A DNA stretch of 64,000 bases, taken from positions 30,364,338-30,428,337 of the forward strand of contig NC_091932.1 of the NCBI RefSeq assembly GCF_041260155.1, given 5' to 3'. The notes under the pieces were generated by a model. The model ran no database searches, was not told where the DNA came from, and saw nothing but the letters and a program-made list of their open reading frames with translations. Shown here piece by piece: positions 34,721 to 48,458 of this stretch. This DNA comes from Ptychodera flava (lineage: Eukaryota; Hemichordata; Enteropneusta; Ptychoderidae). Each line of letters starts with the position of its first letter. The stretch's first letter is position 1. The position numbers and the translations under genes were made by a program.

Positions 34721-34736
34721 TATAATATATATATAT
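32885..34736. repeat. Dispersed repeat with (TA)n end, unit B upstream copy
   Basis: Matches 11575-12221 in gene A intron 1, with about 1.1 kb of additional sequence at 33290-34405, and ends in (TA)n at 34652-34736. The extra part holds no recognisable gene. Confidence 0.55.
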
Positions 34737-34739
34737 GTC

Positions 34740-37466
34740 TTAAACTTTCAAAAGAACATTGACACTTAGGAAATCACAAATGTGATATAAGTTGCTATTC
34801 ACAAGCCTTGAATATTAAAGTTTCGCCGACCCGCGAAACTTAGTTTTTGGTCACACATATTGTCCAAACGTGTCTTAGATTCCTTGCCTGAATCAGCAAT
34901 AACTTCCCTTATTATCGACAAAAACTGTCGCAAGTTCGCCATCTTCATGAAGCAGCATGATCATCCTGCTTGCCACATTGTATATTTTGAGTTCCTCATT
35001 ACAATGTTACTTTCTGCAAGAACGATTTCCGAACTGCAACTTTCGCAAGATAAACTAAGTGAATGTCGTCAAAGGGCTGATAGCTGTGATTTTGATCATT
35101 GTGATTGACTATCGTTGTTTCGTACGGCATTTTCAAGTTTTACCGCGCAAAGTATGTTGAAAGATCTACTATTTATTTAGTTTGTCAACACAGCTTCTAT
35201 ACATGTAAAGTATACTACAGCTGTTTACATTTGAATTTTAGTCCGGACCAGAAGTGTCTTTCAAAATCAAGAATAAAAATCGGAGGCCATAGTTTGGTGC
35301 AAATTCTTGTACCAGAGAAGCAAATTTCCACAATGCTGGTAACTATTTGAAATTAAAAATGGCCGCCATCCCCGTGTTAACTTTATGGAGAAAAACAAAA
35401 CTTTCGATTATCGAAAAAACTGAGACGGTGATAATTTTTCTTACACCAAGAGCTTCAAGATGAGTTCCACAAGTGCTATATCAGAAAAGAATTGTAAAAG
35501 TTTGAGAGTCAAAATATCTGTCCCCATGTGCGTGACAGCCGGTCGACTCCTCATCTCAAGTCAGTAAATCGGGATATTTTCTTCTGCATTATAACTTTGG
35601 AACCGAAGCAAAGTGCCGTCACTCCAAAATGTACCTGATTACGTTAGATCAGGAAGCAAAGACTACATTTGGAATAAAGATATCTTTGAATTAATGACAA
35701 CAATACAGTAATTTGCTGTAAGGCGTCTTAACCGCCGTGTCTTTAACGATGGAAAAAATGGTGTGTGATATAGTAAATGGTGAAATCCAATGAAATAAAA
35801 CATCTAACTGTCCGGGGTATGTAAATTGCCTTTTGTACATAAGTCTATGACAAGCATTAAAATGAAACTGATAGATTATCAGCAAACAGTCCCTCTATCC
35901 ACTACGGCAAAGGAGTTAGAGTGGCAACGATATCGAACAGATTAGGTTGTGCGTCGAAATTTGCTGAGGCATCATATGTTGCAATCATTTTGACAGTCTC
36001 CGATGGTGCAATGCAATTTGAGTTTACAGGAACTTCACGCGGTATACATAGAAGTGTTATCTTAGCGAAAGAATATGGGTTGGCAATCGCAAAACAACTG
36101 TGGGTTTTGTGGAAAAACATCTCATCAATCGCTCTATCATTACGTTTCCACGACATCTGTTCCTTTCTTTCCGATAAAACTTTTCTTGTGATGGAATTTG
36201 CATCTTTATCTGTACGTGGAAAAAACATCTTAATGTTTGTTACACTCATTTTCGCTTGTGAACAGAATTGGAATTTTTATTAAAAATAATGGTATACATT
36301 CAAAAAGAGGGCCAGAGAATAATCAACAAACGTGAATTACCACATAATAAGTGAGGGCGTTTGATCTGACGAATATTAATGCACAGAATATGAATTCAAC
36401 TTAGTCTTTCCGCTTCCGCTGATTTCATGCTAGGTAAAAAATTAGAACTTGCATTAATTAGTTAAGGTTGCACATCTCGTACACACATACGCTTGCACAT
36501 TTCACACTAGGTAAAAGATTAAGCATGTGAGCCATGTCACTGTTAGGGTTTAATCATTACAGATATATAGTCCTCGGGTGTCCGAAAGGTGTTGTAATCA
36601 ACATCAGTCACTAAGGTAATACTGAAGGAGACGTGAGACGTCTGCACTTATTTCGTCTGCTAGAGAGTTAATTTATGCCATTTTCAGCAGATTTTCGACA
36701 TGGAGCATTCCTATGAATTAGAGTGGGGTGAAAACGTATAAATCTGTCGAATATTCCAATTGATTTTAAGTGAAGTAGTGTGCTAGAAATTTCAGACAAG
36801 CTTAATTTGAAAATGTAGAGACATTATACCTTTATTATAGACGTCAAAGTTTTCCTTTATAACTCAAATTATGCGGATGTGACTTAAAGATCCATTAGCT
36901 GTAACTCTGGTCATTTTTAAATTTTGTTTGTTCTGTGTATCATCTGAAGTTTCTGGTTTGAATCCCTGAATCATGGAGAAATTTCTAATATTTAGCTCAT
37001 AAATATACCCTATATGAGTATAATCTGCGTTGTTATTGTTTAAATTTTGTATTTAGGTCCGGACTAGAATACATTTATCAACAATAACAATGGTCATTTC
37101 ATATATACAGGCTGTGTTGGCAAGCAGGACACCGGACATTGGTCATGATGATCGGATTACAGTAAAATTCTGAAGTTGATACATTGAAACAGAGTACTTA
37201 AAAATTAGTCAAAGTTACAGCTAATGTCCCTTAAAATATGTATGAATCCATTAAAAACTATTTGAAATTATTGGCAGAGTTTGAGTTGCTGGTGCACAAA
37301 AGTTTTCCCCTGAAAACAAAACAGAAAAAATTAAATAGTCTTCACATCGCTTTGTCCTACAGGTAAAATCTCTGTTTGGATCTATGAAACACTGTAAACG
37401 TTTCACACCAAATTGCATTTCGCCTGTATTCTCCAATTGAACTATAATCCAAGGCGTTGATACATA
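34740..37466. other. Upstream flank of unit B
   Basis: Counterpart of 16080-18710 and 61600-64000. It holds a family 1 MITE fragment (35254-35528, both ends lost). The open frames at 35902-36283 overlap on opposite strands within sequence shared by non-coding flanks and are not supported. No gene seen. Confidence 0.5.
35254..35528 (-). mobile_element. MITE family 1 fragment, unit B upstream
   Basis: Core only, from TCAAAATCAAGAATAAAAAT through AATGGCCGCCATCCCC to ATATCTGTCCCCATGTGCG. Both termini are worn. Confidence 0.7.
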
Positions 37467-37468
37467 TA

Positions 37469-40400
37469 GGCGAGCGGCAGACTCACCTATTTTTCACACT
37501 TAATGTACCCACCTTACATACGGCCACATCATACGTCATTTGAAAGCTTATTATCTCTACTTCAAGAATATTGACGATGTGGAGCTGCCAAGTAGGGCCA
37601 TACCTCCCTAATTTGCATAATTTACAAGGGTATTCAATTTGCATAAATGCGATATAAAATTAGAAATTTCATTGTTAACTACTCTAAACATACTTTTAAA
37701 CTATCGAGTGATATATCAAATGAAAGGTATTTGCCTGTAGAATACAACATGGATATTCAAAGATATATTTAAATTGATTTCACTGAAATATTTCCATATT
37801 TATTGTGAAAAAATTATTTTCCCCTTTTGAATAACAATATTTTAAAAATGTTAACACATGCAGCCACATCAAACAGCCACATCATACGTCATTTGAAAGC
37901 TTATTATCTCTACTTTAAGAAAATGGACAATGTTGAGCTGTTTAGAGGGCCATAGCCCCTAATTTACATAATTTACACGGGGGCCCAATTTGCATAAATG
38001 CGATGTAAAATTATAAATTTACTGTTAACTTCTCGAAACATACTTTTAAACTATCGAGTGATATATCAAATTGAAGGTATTTGCATGTAGAATACAACTT
38101 TGATATCCAAAGACATATTTAAATTGATTCCATTGAAGTATTTTCATATTTATATTGAAAAAATATTTTCCATTTTTGAATAACAATATTTTAAAAATTT
38201 TAATGCATACAGCCACATCATACAGCCACATCATACGTCATTTGAAAGCTTATTATCTGCACTTCACGAAAATTGACAATGTTGAGCTGTCAAGTGCGGT
38301 CATAGCTCCTAATTTGCATAATTCACATGGGTACGCAAACTACAGAAATTTGATATAAAATTAGGTATTTATTAACTACTCTATGCATAATTTAAACTAT
38401 CAAGTGATATATCAATGAAAGGTATTTGCATGTACAATACAAAATAGATACCCAAAGAGATATTAAAAATGATTTTGTTGAATTCTTTTCATAATTATAT
38501 CGAAAAATATATTTTCCCCTTTTGAATATCGATATTTAAATAATTTTTACACATACAACTACATCACACAGCCACATTATACGTCAGTTGAAAGCCTATT
38601 GCCTCTGCTTCATGAAAATTGACGATATGCAGCTGCAAAATACAGCCGTAATTCTTTAATTTGCATAATGCACACGGGTACCTAATTTGCATGAGTCCGA
38701 TATAAAAATATAAAAGACCATTGTTATGTAGTCTTCACTTACTTTTCAACTATCGAGTGATATATCAAATGAAAGGTATTGGCATGTAGAATAGAAATAT
38801 GAATTCAAAACACGTATCTTAAATATTCTTATTGAATATTTTATTCAAATCGCGATATCTTGACTTATTTTTAATATGCATAAAATTGTGTAGTAAATTC
38901 GAATAATGCCCGCACTATGCAAAATAAGAATAAAATATATACAAAATAAGAATAATTTAGCTACACACAGAACAAATATCGCTCTGACTGAGATTCAGAG
39001 ACAATATATGACTTTCATTGGAATCCAGCACGAGCTTAATAAATTCATATCAAACATAAAAATTGCATCCTACTCTGAAATGTTGAAAGCTCTTCTCAAA
39101 AAATCACATCTTTAGACCTCATTAACTGTGAAGGTCATCGATGCATCAAATTAACATTCTCGACTTAAGAACACACACGCACAACCAACAGATACCAGAT
39201 TCCAGTTTATGCTATCAAACGGCAATATTCAAAGATTTGTGAAAGGCGAAACATTACAATACATTAGAACAATTATGCCACAACAATACGATACAAAATG
39301 CAAGATTTTTTTGAGATGAAAGTAATCAAGTATAAATAAAGAGTAAAAGTAATTCTAGATCTTGTTTGATTATTACTAACTTTAGAACAATCGGATGACA
39401 TTTAATTGTTATTCGATTTTCATTGCATTGAATTGCCTTCGAAACCTTGGAATCGCAAAAAGTAAAAGGGAACCAAAACATTTTCAGGTCCCCTATAGGC
39501 AGATCAAAACTTTCAAGTTTCCTCCTACTATCCCTCAAAATTTCGATTCCACCCCGAATTCCTCCGCCCCTCACCACCATTATTTGTGAACGTAGCCTAA
39601 TCACATACATATGAAACAGAAATATAAGCGTTACACCTATGCCAAACAAAACCTATAACAGCTCGATCTCCGATTCACTTGAGCATCCAAAACACAAAAA
39701 GACCAAAATGGTAGACATTCTATAGCTTCCTTACTTGAACAAACTTAACTTCAGTGAAACAACGTGATCAAATACTGCACACGTTTCACCAACCGAAAAT
39801 GAATTTTAAGTGACTGATGAAGACAACTCTATTCTCGAAAGGTAGCATCAAAGGATTGCAGTGTTACAGTAGTCTTTCCACTCCCTCAGTGCGGGTTCAG
39901 GGCAGGATACGTAGATTAGGGGTACGTCTCGCTGCCAATCAACACTTTACACAAAACCGCCAAACATAACATACACAAAATTCAAACAAGAATAAGATAT
40001 GAACGATGTGTGGAGTTTGCTTTCTCTTATTACATGTCACCAGTTGTGTCTGCTGTCAAATTAATCTTCCATGCACAAGGCAGCTATAACTGTGGCAACC
40101 CTTTTACTCATGACAAAACTGTTTAAGAAGAGGATGATGAATTTGTAGAATTACTAGATGAACTGGAAATGCATGACACTGTATCGGCATGAATGACTTG
40201 GATCATGAATTATGCCATAACTTTGACTACAGCTTACTCTCACATATTGTTTCGGCTACAGAGTTACTTTTCAACAACTACACTAGTGTAGTTGGGGATC
40301 TTTCTTTATGTTTGGACTTAATAGTAATTGGTGATATTTTCCCAACACATCTTTAGGAAAAAATGTCGGCGTTCAAATCATTAACCATATATGTTAAAAA

Positions 40401-40589
40401 TATAGTCAAAAGTAGTTAAACAGTTTAAATTCACTCGGATGGAAATAAGTACAGCAATGGTGTAAAGTAACGTCATGCAAGTGCAAGCAATAGATCATGA
40501 TGGGTTCTCTATGATTGTGTCATATGAATGATGAAGATATGACATCAGCAGGATTAGTTTATAACAATTAATATACAGCAAAGAAAAAA

Positions 40590-40658
<69 letters not shown>

Positions 40659-42380
40659 TGCTGTTGCCTTGGTTACAACATTACAAGAACATGTTGGCAT
40701 ACTTGAGTAACATTAAAAGGTTTTCATATGCTGTGAATTGGTACACTCTCTGACCTATAAAAACTATAATAACGGATAATAATGCAGACAAATAGAGCTA
40801 TTCATATGTTTCATATGTTTTGAAACATACATTAAACCAACAAAATATTCATTTCCAGACCTCATTTCAGTTGTTTGTTCTCCGTGTTCTATGCACTCTT
40901 CGCACATCAAAATGCATGTGGTTGCATTGATATGCTGTTGAAATTTTTAAAATACCGTTGTTCCAAAGGGGAAAATAACTTTTTTCACTACAAATATGAA
41001 AATATTTCCGTAAAACCAGTTTGTATATCTCTTTGGATGTCAATTTGTTTTTTACATGCAAATACTTTTCATTTGAAATATCACTCGATAGTTTAGAAGC
41101 ATGTTTAGAATACTCAATGATTTTCTAATTTTATATTGCAGTTATGCAAATTGCTTACCGGTGTAAATTATGCAAATTTAGGGATACGGCCTTACTTGAT
41201 AGTTCAACATTGTCAGTTTTCTTGAATAAGAGATAATAAGCTTTAAAATGACATATGATGTGGCTGTATGATGTGGCTGTATGTGATGAAATATTTATAT
41301 TATTGTTATTCAAAAGGGGTAAGTATTATTTTCAATATAAATATGAAAATATTGCTGTGAAACCAACTTAAATATCTCTTTCGATATCTATTTCATATTC
41401 TACATGCAAACACCTTCCATTTGATATATCACTCGATAGTTTAAAAGTATGTTTAGTGTAGTGAACAATGAATATGTAATTTATATTGCATGGATGCAAA
41501 TTGGATACCCTTGTAAATTATGCAAATTAGGGGCTATGGCCGTAGTTGACAATTCAACATTGTCCATTTTCATAAAGAAGAGATAATATGCTTTCAAATG
41601 ATGTATGATGTAGCTGTATGTTGTGGCTGTATGTGTTAAAATGTTTAAAATTTTGATATTCAAGAGAGGAAAATATATTTTTCAATATAAATATGAAAAT
41701 ATTTCAGTGAAATCAATTTAAACATGTCTTTGGATACCAAAGTTGTATTCTACATGCAAGTACCTTTCATTTGATATATCACTCGATAGTTTAAAAGTAT
41801 GTTTACAGTAGTTAATAGTGAATTTTCTAATTTTATATCGCACTTATGCAAATTGGGTACCCGTGTGAATTATGCAAATTTGGGGGTTATGACCCAATGT
41901 GGTAGCTTCAAATTGTCAATTTCTTAAAGTAGAGATAATAAACTTTCAAATGATGTATGATATGGCTGTGTGCTGTGGCTATATGTGTTAATTTTTTAAA
42001 ATATTGTTATTCAAAAGGGGAAAATATTGTTTTCCATATAAACATGAAATATTTCAGTGAAATCAATTTTAATATCTCTTTTAATATCCATTTTGTATTC
42101 TACATGGAAAGGCCTTTCATTTGATATATCACTCGATAGTTTAAACGTATCGTTAGAGAAGTTATCAATAAATGTCAAATATTATATCACATTTATGCAA
42201 ATTGGGTACCCTTGTTAATTATGCAAATTAGGAGGTTATGGCCCTACTTGGCAGCTCCACATCGTCAATTTTCTTAAAGTAGAGATAATAAGCTTTCAAA
42301 TGACGTATGATGTGGCCGTATGTAAGGTGGGTACATTAAACTCCTAAAATAAGGCCCTTTTTGTGGATTCGCCGCTCGCC
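37469..42380. mobile_element. 4.9-kb foldback DNA element with tandem-repeat arms, TA duplication
   Basis: Ends TA|GGCGAGCGGC and GCCGCTCGCC|TA. Next to each end comes TAATGTACCCACCTTACATA in inverted orientation, then an arm of about four tandem units of about 350 bp. Left-arm units are near 37528, 37886, 38227 and 38576; right-arm units, inverted, are near 41226, 41580, 41933 and 42282. The marker is ATCATACGTCATTTGAAAGC. The arms run to about 38870 and from about 40905; the middle (about 2 kb) has no recognised transposase and holds (TA)n (40594-40656) and a nested element end. Unit A has the unoccupied site (CATACAAAGATATTGC near 18716), which in unit B would read CATATAATAGATATTCGC once the element and one TA are set aside. 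Length 4,912 bp. Confidence 0.88.
39300..39597 (+). mobile_element. End fragment of the 28842-30452 element family
   Basis: Same order as 30160-30452: AATTGCCTTCGAAACCTTGG, TTTTCAGGTCCCC, CCGAATTCCTCC, then TATTTGTGAACGTAGCC|TAA. Only the right part is visible, inside the foldback element's centre. It could be a nested insertion or captured sequence. Confidence 0.65.
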
Positions 42381-42382
42381 TA

Positions 42383-44039
42383 ATAGATATTCGCTGTAAG
42401 ACGAACCCAGATATGCATCACCTGTGTGGCAGTTACCTCGTATTATTCATTTACAAAGTCGCACGAGATACCGCTATGCGATGAACGAACAACACCATTG
42501 TGAACTTTTCTGCGACCAAACAAATAGCACTTCATTAGAATTAAAGTGACCGTAGCCAACAAGTGACTTTGGAAATGTGTCAGTTTACACATTTTCATAT
42601 GTAATTCAATTTTCAATACACTTTTTCCAACTGCTATGACTGTGAGTGTTTACGTTTGTACTGGGCAATTATCGTTCCACATCGTTTTATGTTTGCTATC
42701 GAAGGCGAAAGATTTCGATTGGATTCTATCTACAAAATAAATTTACTGAGAATCTATTACGAATAGCACAACAGTGAACTCCTAGACCATTTACCATGTT
42801 CATTGACATTTTCAATCCGCCAGTTAAGGTCATGGTTAGGGACAGGGACAGGGTTAGGGTCAAGGTAAGTGCCCAGTAGGTTCATGTCTGGGCTTTCTGA
42901 CCTAGAAAGCCATTAGCAAACCCTATCACTCGCATGGTGTGAGCACGGTTACCCAGTGCCCATTTCCCATCTTCAAGTAGGGTCGAGGGGTACTGGTAAC
43001 GTTGTGATAAGTGGTCTTGTGGGTACGTGCCGAGAAGGGTGCGGCCCTAGAACTACCTTACGTTAACAATTATATCACTGAAGTTTATGATTTTGCTTGA
43101 CAATAATCAACTCGTTTTGTTAAGTCGGATCAACTGCACCTAGCTTCAGTTAGATGATGCATAGAATAGAATACTCACGCTACAGATTTGGCGACTTCGC
43201 TAAAATAACATCGTCATTGAAGATTACCTTCTTTGTCATAAGATACATTCATTAGAAAACGGTGGTCTACTGCCATCTACCCCTTTACTCCCTACCTTCG
43301 GGACAAATATCTAACTGTAGTTATTCTTCAGAAATCCTAATTTTGCATCCACGTCCGATATGGATACCACAGGGGCCAATCTTAGGGTTGATTGCTGCAC
43401 ACACTGTGCAAATTTATTGCATTCCAACACCTCTGGCTCATATGCGGGGGGGGGGGGGGGGTTACAGGAATAAAGTGCAATAATTAGAAGGTTGCATACG
43501 GTTGATGAACATGTACCACAAAAAAAGAAAAATGTTACAGTTGTAGAGTAATAGTCTTCTTTCCGAGTTTGAAGGCTTTGAAAGCAAACTGGCAAGAATT
43601 ACATATTATTTCGGAATCTGATGTACTCATGAAATTGTTAAACTTAGAAAAATTTTAATCCGGTTCATCAATTGCTATTCCGGGTAAGTATTCCGTTTGT
43701 AGCATATTGTAAAGAGGACATACATGTACTAAAAGAAAGTGGTATTCATCTTATACCTTGTCTTGTTTACTAACATCACATATTCTAGCCATGGGGTCAA
43801 CATTACGATGTTTTCCTTCTTCTATGGCTAGTGGAAGTGATGTACATCGCAAACACGCAAAAGTTTGAATACAGTTCTAGTTAAAGTTCGACAATAAGTC
43901 TCTTACTGGTTCTAATAGGCTTTTAAACTGACGATAAGTTCTCAGTTTTAGTTTTCTGCAAGTGAGGCTTTCCATTTCTGCTTGATTATATCTGCAATTA
44001 TTAAGTCAAAATTCGATAAAAATACATCTTTGTTCCTGT
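42383..44039. other. Junction of units B and C (intergenic)
   Basis: 42383-42910 continues the unit B upstream flank (matches 18725-19223). 42911 onward is the unoccupied LINE site and unit-boundary block (CACTCGCATGGTGTGAGCAC). 43066-43390 matches the flank before gene A (2165-2510). A G-run stands at 43445-43460. No gene seen. Confidence 0.55.
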
Positions 44040-45860
44040 TTCTTGTACAATCCATACATAACCAAATCCATACGACAAAAGTATTTCCTTAATCGAAGAT
44101 GCCTATGCATGTCTTCCGAAAGTATCTAGATTACATAACAAAATGTATGCTTGATTGGGAAGACGGTGAGGAGGCATTTCTAATAGCTTGATCCAGAAAC
44201 GTATACAGCGCTTTAAAGTGTGATAATACACAAAGAGACGCCTACATTCTCCGATTACAGCTTCATTCGGAGCCTGACTTGTCACGCCCAGAAGCTTCCT
44301 ACACCACTGTCTCTGAATCTTTTCTACAGAATCATAATATTGGAAACCCCAGATTTCCGCTACATAACAGAGAATTGGCAATCTTATTGAGTCAAACAGT
44401 TAAAAATGGCTTTCGTATGGTCAAAACTGGAGTTTCAACCTGGCAATGGACAGTAAATTCATTGCTTTTATTTGCTCGGCTTGTTAATGTTTGTACAGCT
44501 TTAGACCAAACATTTCTTGATGAAAGGAGTAAGCGTAAATAATTGTAATAGAAAACCACACTAACTGAATCACTGCGAAAATGCCAGATTTCATTTCGAG
44601 CTCGGTGACCGCCTTTACGAAAAGTCATAATTTTTGTTTTCTCTAGATTGACTTTCATACGCCATTTGTAGCAAAAATGATGGAGTATATTAATAATATT
44701 TTGAAGGTTTCTGGCCGAGTCGGCAAAAATGGCAACATCATCTGCCATGATCTACCATCATCTGGTCATGACCATTAATTCATTTTCGCGATGGTTTCGT
44801 TTATCGTGTCTATAACCGGGGACGAATATATGCGTGGTCACCCATCCATTCAGTATCTTTCGACATGTCAAACAATATAAGCAGTATCTCACATCAAACA
44901 AAATTCATGAAAAATGGCCGATGAAAAATAAAATAAAATAACAAAATACTTAAAAGCTCATATTAATTGTAAAATATAATAAAACAGAGGTAAAACGTCA
45001 AAATAGGTAAAAATCTTAACTATACCATCACCATAATACTTTGAATGCGTTTGGAAATAAAATCTATACCTTGATAACCCTTCAAAATCTAAAAAATGAA
45101 AATCTGAAAAATTGTGAAATCATAGAAATATGCACTATCCCTTAAAACCCCCAAAAGATCAACAAAAAATAAAAATAAAACAAGAACATTTAAGAGAGGA
45201 GTTCCCCTATAGTTGTTTACGTCATTTCTGTTTCCCTTTTTAAACAGCGGCATTACTATAGCAACAGACCACTTCGACAGAAATGAACATGAATCAAAAA
45301 TGCGATTGAAAATTTCTACAAACAGAGGTAGAGAATAATATTTGCTAAAAACTAAATGAAATTGACTGGGAAGCCCATCATGATCAGGGGCTTTCCCTGG
45401 CTTCAATTTTGTCCGGCACTTAAATTTTTTTGTTCTGTCACCCTGTCATTTAGTATGACTACTAAATCTTTTTCACTTCCCCTGCAATCTTGTTCAGTTA
45501 ATTTATTAAATTGACTCATTTCTTCTTCAATGGAATGTAAAATGTCAAGATCTCCTGAGTGTACATCATTGCAATCGGTGTATAAAGAGCTGAAATAATT
45601 ATGCCATGCTTGCATAGTAATGTCGTTTCTGCACTTTCTTTTAGATTTACTTCTCTTTTAAAATAGTCCAGAACTCGCCCGAGTTATTACATGCTGCATA
45701 TTTTGTGTTCTTACTTTATTTTGGTTTTCTTTCTTAGAATATCTTCGCGCCAATTTGAAATTCTTTTTGACAATTTTACAGTCATTCAATATGACAAACG
45801 ATCTATTTTTTCTGGGTGAATTTAACTTGTCATAAGCATCTTAGGAACTCGTTTTTTTGA
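44040..45860 (-). mobile_element. Broken non-LTR retrotransposon (LINE) fragment
   Basis: Minus-strand pieces of one LINE reverse transcriptase in order: a pre-RT region (QAWHNYFSSLYTDCNDV), then KPGKAPDHDGLPSQFH with VAIVMPLFKKGNRNDVNNYR (first RT blocks), then the catalytic box ADDVAIFADSARNLQ with VNLEKTKIMTFRKGG, then a thumb piece (LCYVAEIWGFQYYDSVEKIQ). The blocks with motifs A and B are missing, and unrelated AT-rich sequence (about 44755-45180) stands there. Pieces are in different frames with stops between. The clade is not certain (CR1, Jockey or I group), and it is clearly unlike the 19230 element. It interrupts the flank that is continuous before gene A near 2510-2575. Confidence 0.8.
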
Positions 45861-47290
45861 AGTGAATTGTCATCTACATAAATTCATCTGAATTTATACA
45901 TGTTTATACCATTAATTCATATAACTTTTAAAGAAGAACGTGTTGCTTTTTTTAATGTTACACTATAAACTTTTTCAGGATATTGCATGAAATGGATAAA
46001 GGTGTTTAATAAGTTTGTTAAGAATACCTGTAGCACTGTAAAGAAAAGTTACATTAGCTATTTAATTATCATTTTCATGCTAATGTATAGCGTCTGATCC
46101 CGCTCAAATACAAGGAAATGAAATACAAGGAAATGAAATACAAGGAAATGAACCTGAATCAAAAATAAAATGGGAAATTTCTATTAACAGAGGTAGAATA
46201 ACATTTGCTGAAAACTTACGAAATTCACTTAAAGCCCATCAGGACCAGGAGCTTTCCACGACTTCAACTTTTTGAGGAACTTAAAATTTCTTGTTCTGTG
46301 ATTCTATCATTTGGTATGGCTGTTAAATCTTAACAGTCCCTGTAATCTGGTTCAGTTAATTTATTAAATTGACTCATTTCTTCTTCAATGGAATGTAAAA
46401 TGTCAAGATCTCCTGAGTGTACATCATTGCAATCGGTGTATAAAGAGCTGAAATAATTAAACCATGCTTGCATAGTAATGTCCTTTAGTGCATTTCCTTA
46501 CGATTCACTACTCTTTTAACATAGCCCAGAACTCGCCCTAGTTATTACATGCTGCATCTATTGTGTTCTTACTTTATCTTGGTTTTCTTTCTTAGAATAT
46601 CTTCATACCAATTTGAAATTCTTTTGATAATTTTACAGTCATTCAATATGCCAAATGATCTATTTTGTTCTGGGTGAATTTAACTTGTCATAAGCATAAT
46701 TCATCGAAGTTCATACAATGTAATTTTATTAATTCATATGAAGTTCAGAGAAGAACGTGTTGCTTTTTTAATGTTACACTATATAAACTTTTTCAGGATA
46801 TTGCATGAAATGGATCAAAGGTGATGCTCAAGTTTGTTAGGAATACCTGTAGCACTTTAAAGAAAAGTTACATTAGCTATTTAATTATCATTTTCATGCT
46901 AATGTTTAGCTTTTTATCCCGCTAAACTACAAGGAAATGATATACAAAGAAATGAAATACGAGGAAATGAACCTGAATCAAAAATACAATTGAAAATTTC
47001 TACTAACAGAGGTAGAATAACATTTGCTGAAAACTTATGAAATTCACTTAGGCGCCAATAATTAGGACCGGGGGCTGTCCCTGACTTCATTGTTTTTAAG
47101 GAACTTAAAATATGTTGTTAATTTCTTGTTAATTTCTTAAAAACTTTTTCAGGATAACGCATGGAATGGAAAAAGGTATTTCTTAAGTTTGTTAAGAATA
47201 CCTGTAGCACTGTAAAGAAAACATTACATTAGCTATTTAACTATCATTTTTTATGCTAATGTATAGCGTTTGTTCCCGCTGAATGTCAAG
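45276..47290. repeat. Three tandem partial copies of LINE-plus-flank
   Basis: A unit of about 830-870 bp (LINE 5' fragment plus host flank ending in TTTGATCCCGCT-type sequence) is repeated: about 45276-46146, 46147-46975, and a shortened copy 46976-47290. Markers: ACAGAGGTAGAATAA near 45322, 46185 and 47008; TTTTTCAGGATATTGCATG near 45971, 46790 and 47144. Each junction carries the 15-bp AATACAAGGAAATGA motif, present three times in a row at 46108-46153. Before gene A only one flank copy exists. Confidence 0.75.
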
Positions 47291-48458
47291 AAAATGAAAA
47301 ATAAGCTACATGAAGTTCAATCATCAGCTCTTGTCCCGAAGCAACTTTCCAAATATCGTTCCATAGCTGTTTCAAATCAATATCAGACTCCGAGATGAAC
47401 AAACTCTTTACGTATCTGTGCAAAGTTAAACAAGAGGAAAACAGGTTTGCAAACTTTTCACTCTCAAATGGCAAATGAACTGTACGAATACGGACTTGTA
47501 AACATAGACGTATTAATTCCGTACTCGGATATGTACATAAGGTACGATAGGTAGGTCAAACAAGCGATCTTATTCCACTTTGTGCACATTTATCCAATGA
47601 ATTGCATTACGTCATACTACGCAAATTATGTTTAATCTTGGACTTCCTAGTTCAAGTTAGTATTTGGGAGTGTAAGAGCCTTCTCTTTTGCTCTCAAACG
47701 TACGGGAATTGGTCCCAGGGATCGAGTTTGTTCTAGTCTATAAGAGAATTATGAAGGTGTCATAACCTTTTGTTTTCATTTGAAATTGTAATCTAGTAAG
47801 CAAATTTGTTGGCAAGAAAATCTGACGCCTGAACTGTGCTATGCCTTTAACGATAGAATTCATGGTAATGAGGAGAAATCTGTCAGCGATTGCATTCTTT
47901 TGCCAGAGGAACTTTCGTGTGAGTTGTCAGATGGTGCAGGTGCACTGCAAAATTAATGTTATATCGATACCCTTCGAAACATGCTTGGCGATAGTGCTAA
48001 GTGAAATATATCCATCTTAAATTTTCTCATTTTTATACATTTAATAATCAGTAGTATGTGTTTCTAATTAATAATTAACAATAAAAATATGCGATTATCA
48101 AATATTTCAAAAGCGACATATTTAATTCAACATCAATCCGTCTAAATTCTGAAACTCGCAATATGGCTTAATAAGGAGTTCTGTGTTTCATTTTGTTGGT
48201 GTCTTCGAACATTGCCTTATTTAGTACCTGAACCATGTAAGACCTTGTTGAGTCTCGCTCAACACAGACGAAATGTTCTCGTTCGATTAAAGTATTTCTT
48301 CTTAATACAGATATGAGTCTCTAAACTACACTTATCCTCACCTCCCACCCAATATACTTTAACTCCCATCTTCCGAACAGATATTTACGACAAAAGAAAG
48401 AGTGACCCGTTACTGCACTTGACAGGATGCCGTAACTCAGTTTGCTGTGTTTCCAAGC
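47291..48458. other. 3' flank of gene C
   Basis: Similar to 2800-3798 (TTAATCTTGGACTTCC, TTGCATTACGTCATACTACG, AATTCAACATCAATCCGTCT). No gene seen. Confidence 0.55.

Noticed and set aside
35902-36283. Frames of 115 and 120 codons on opposite strands upstream of gene B
   Set aside because: The same flank in units A and C (for example 63449-63751) is broken or shifted, as expected of non-coding sequence.
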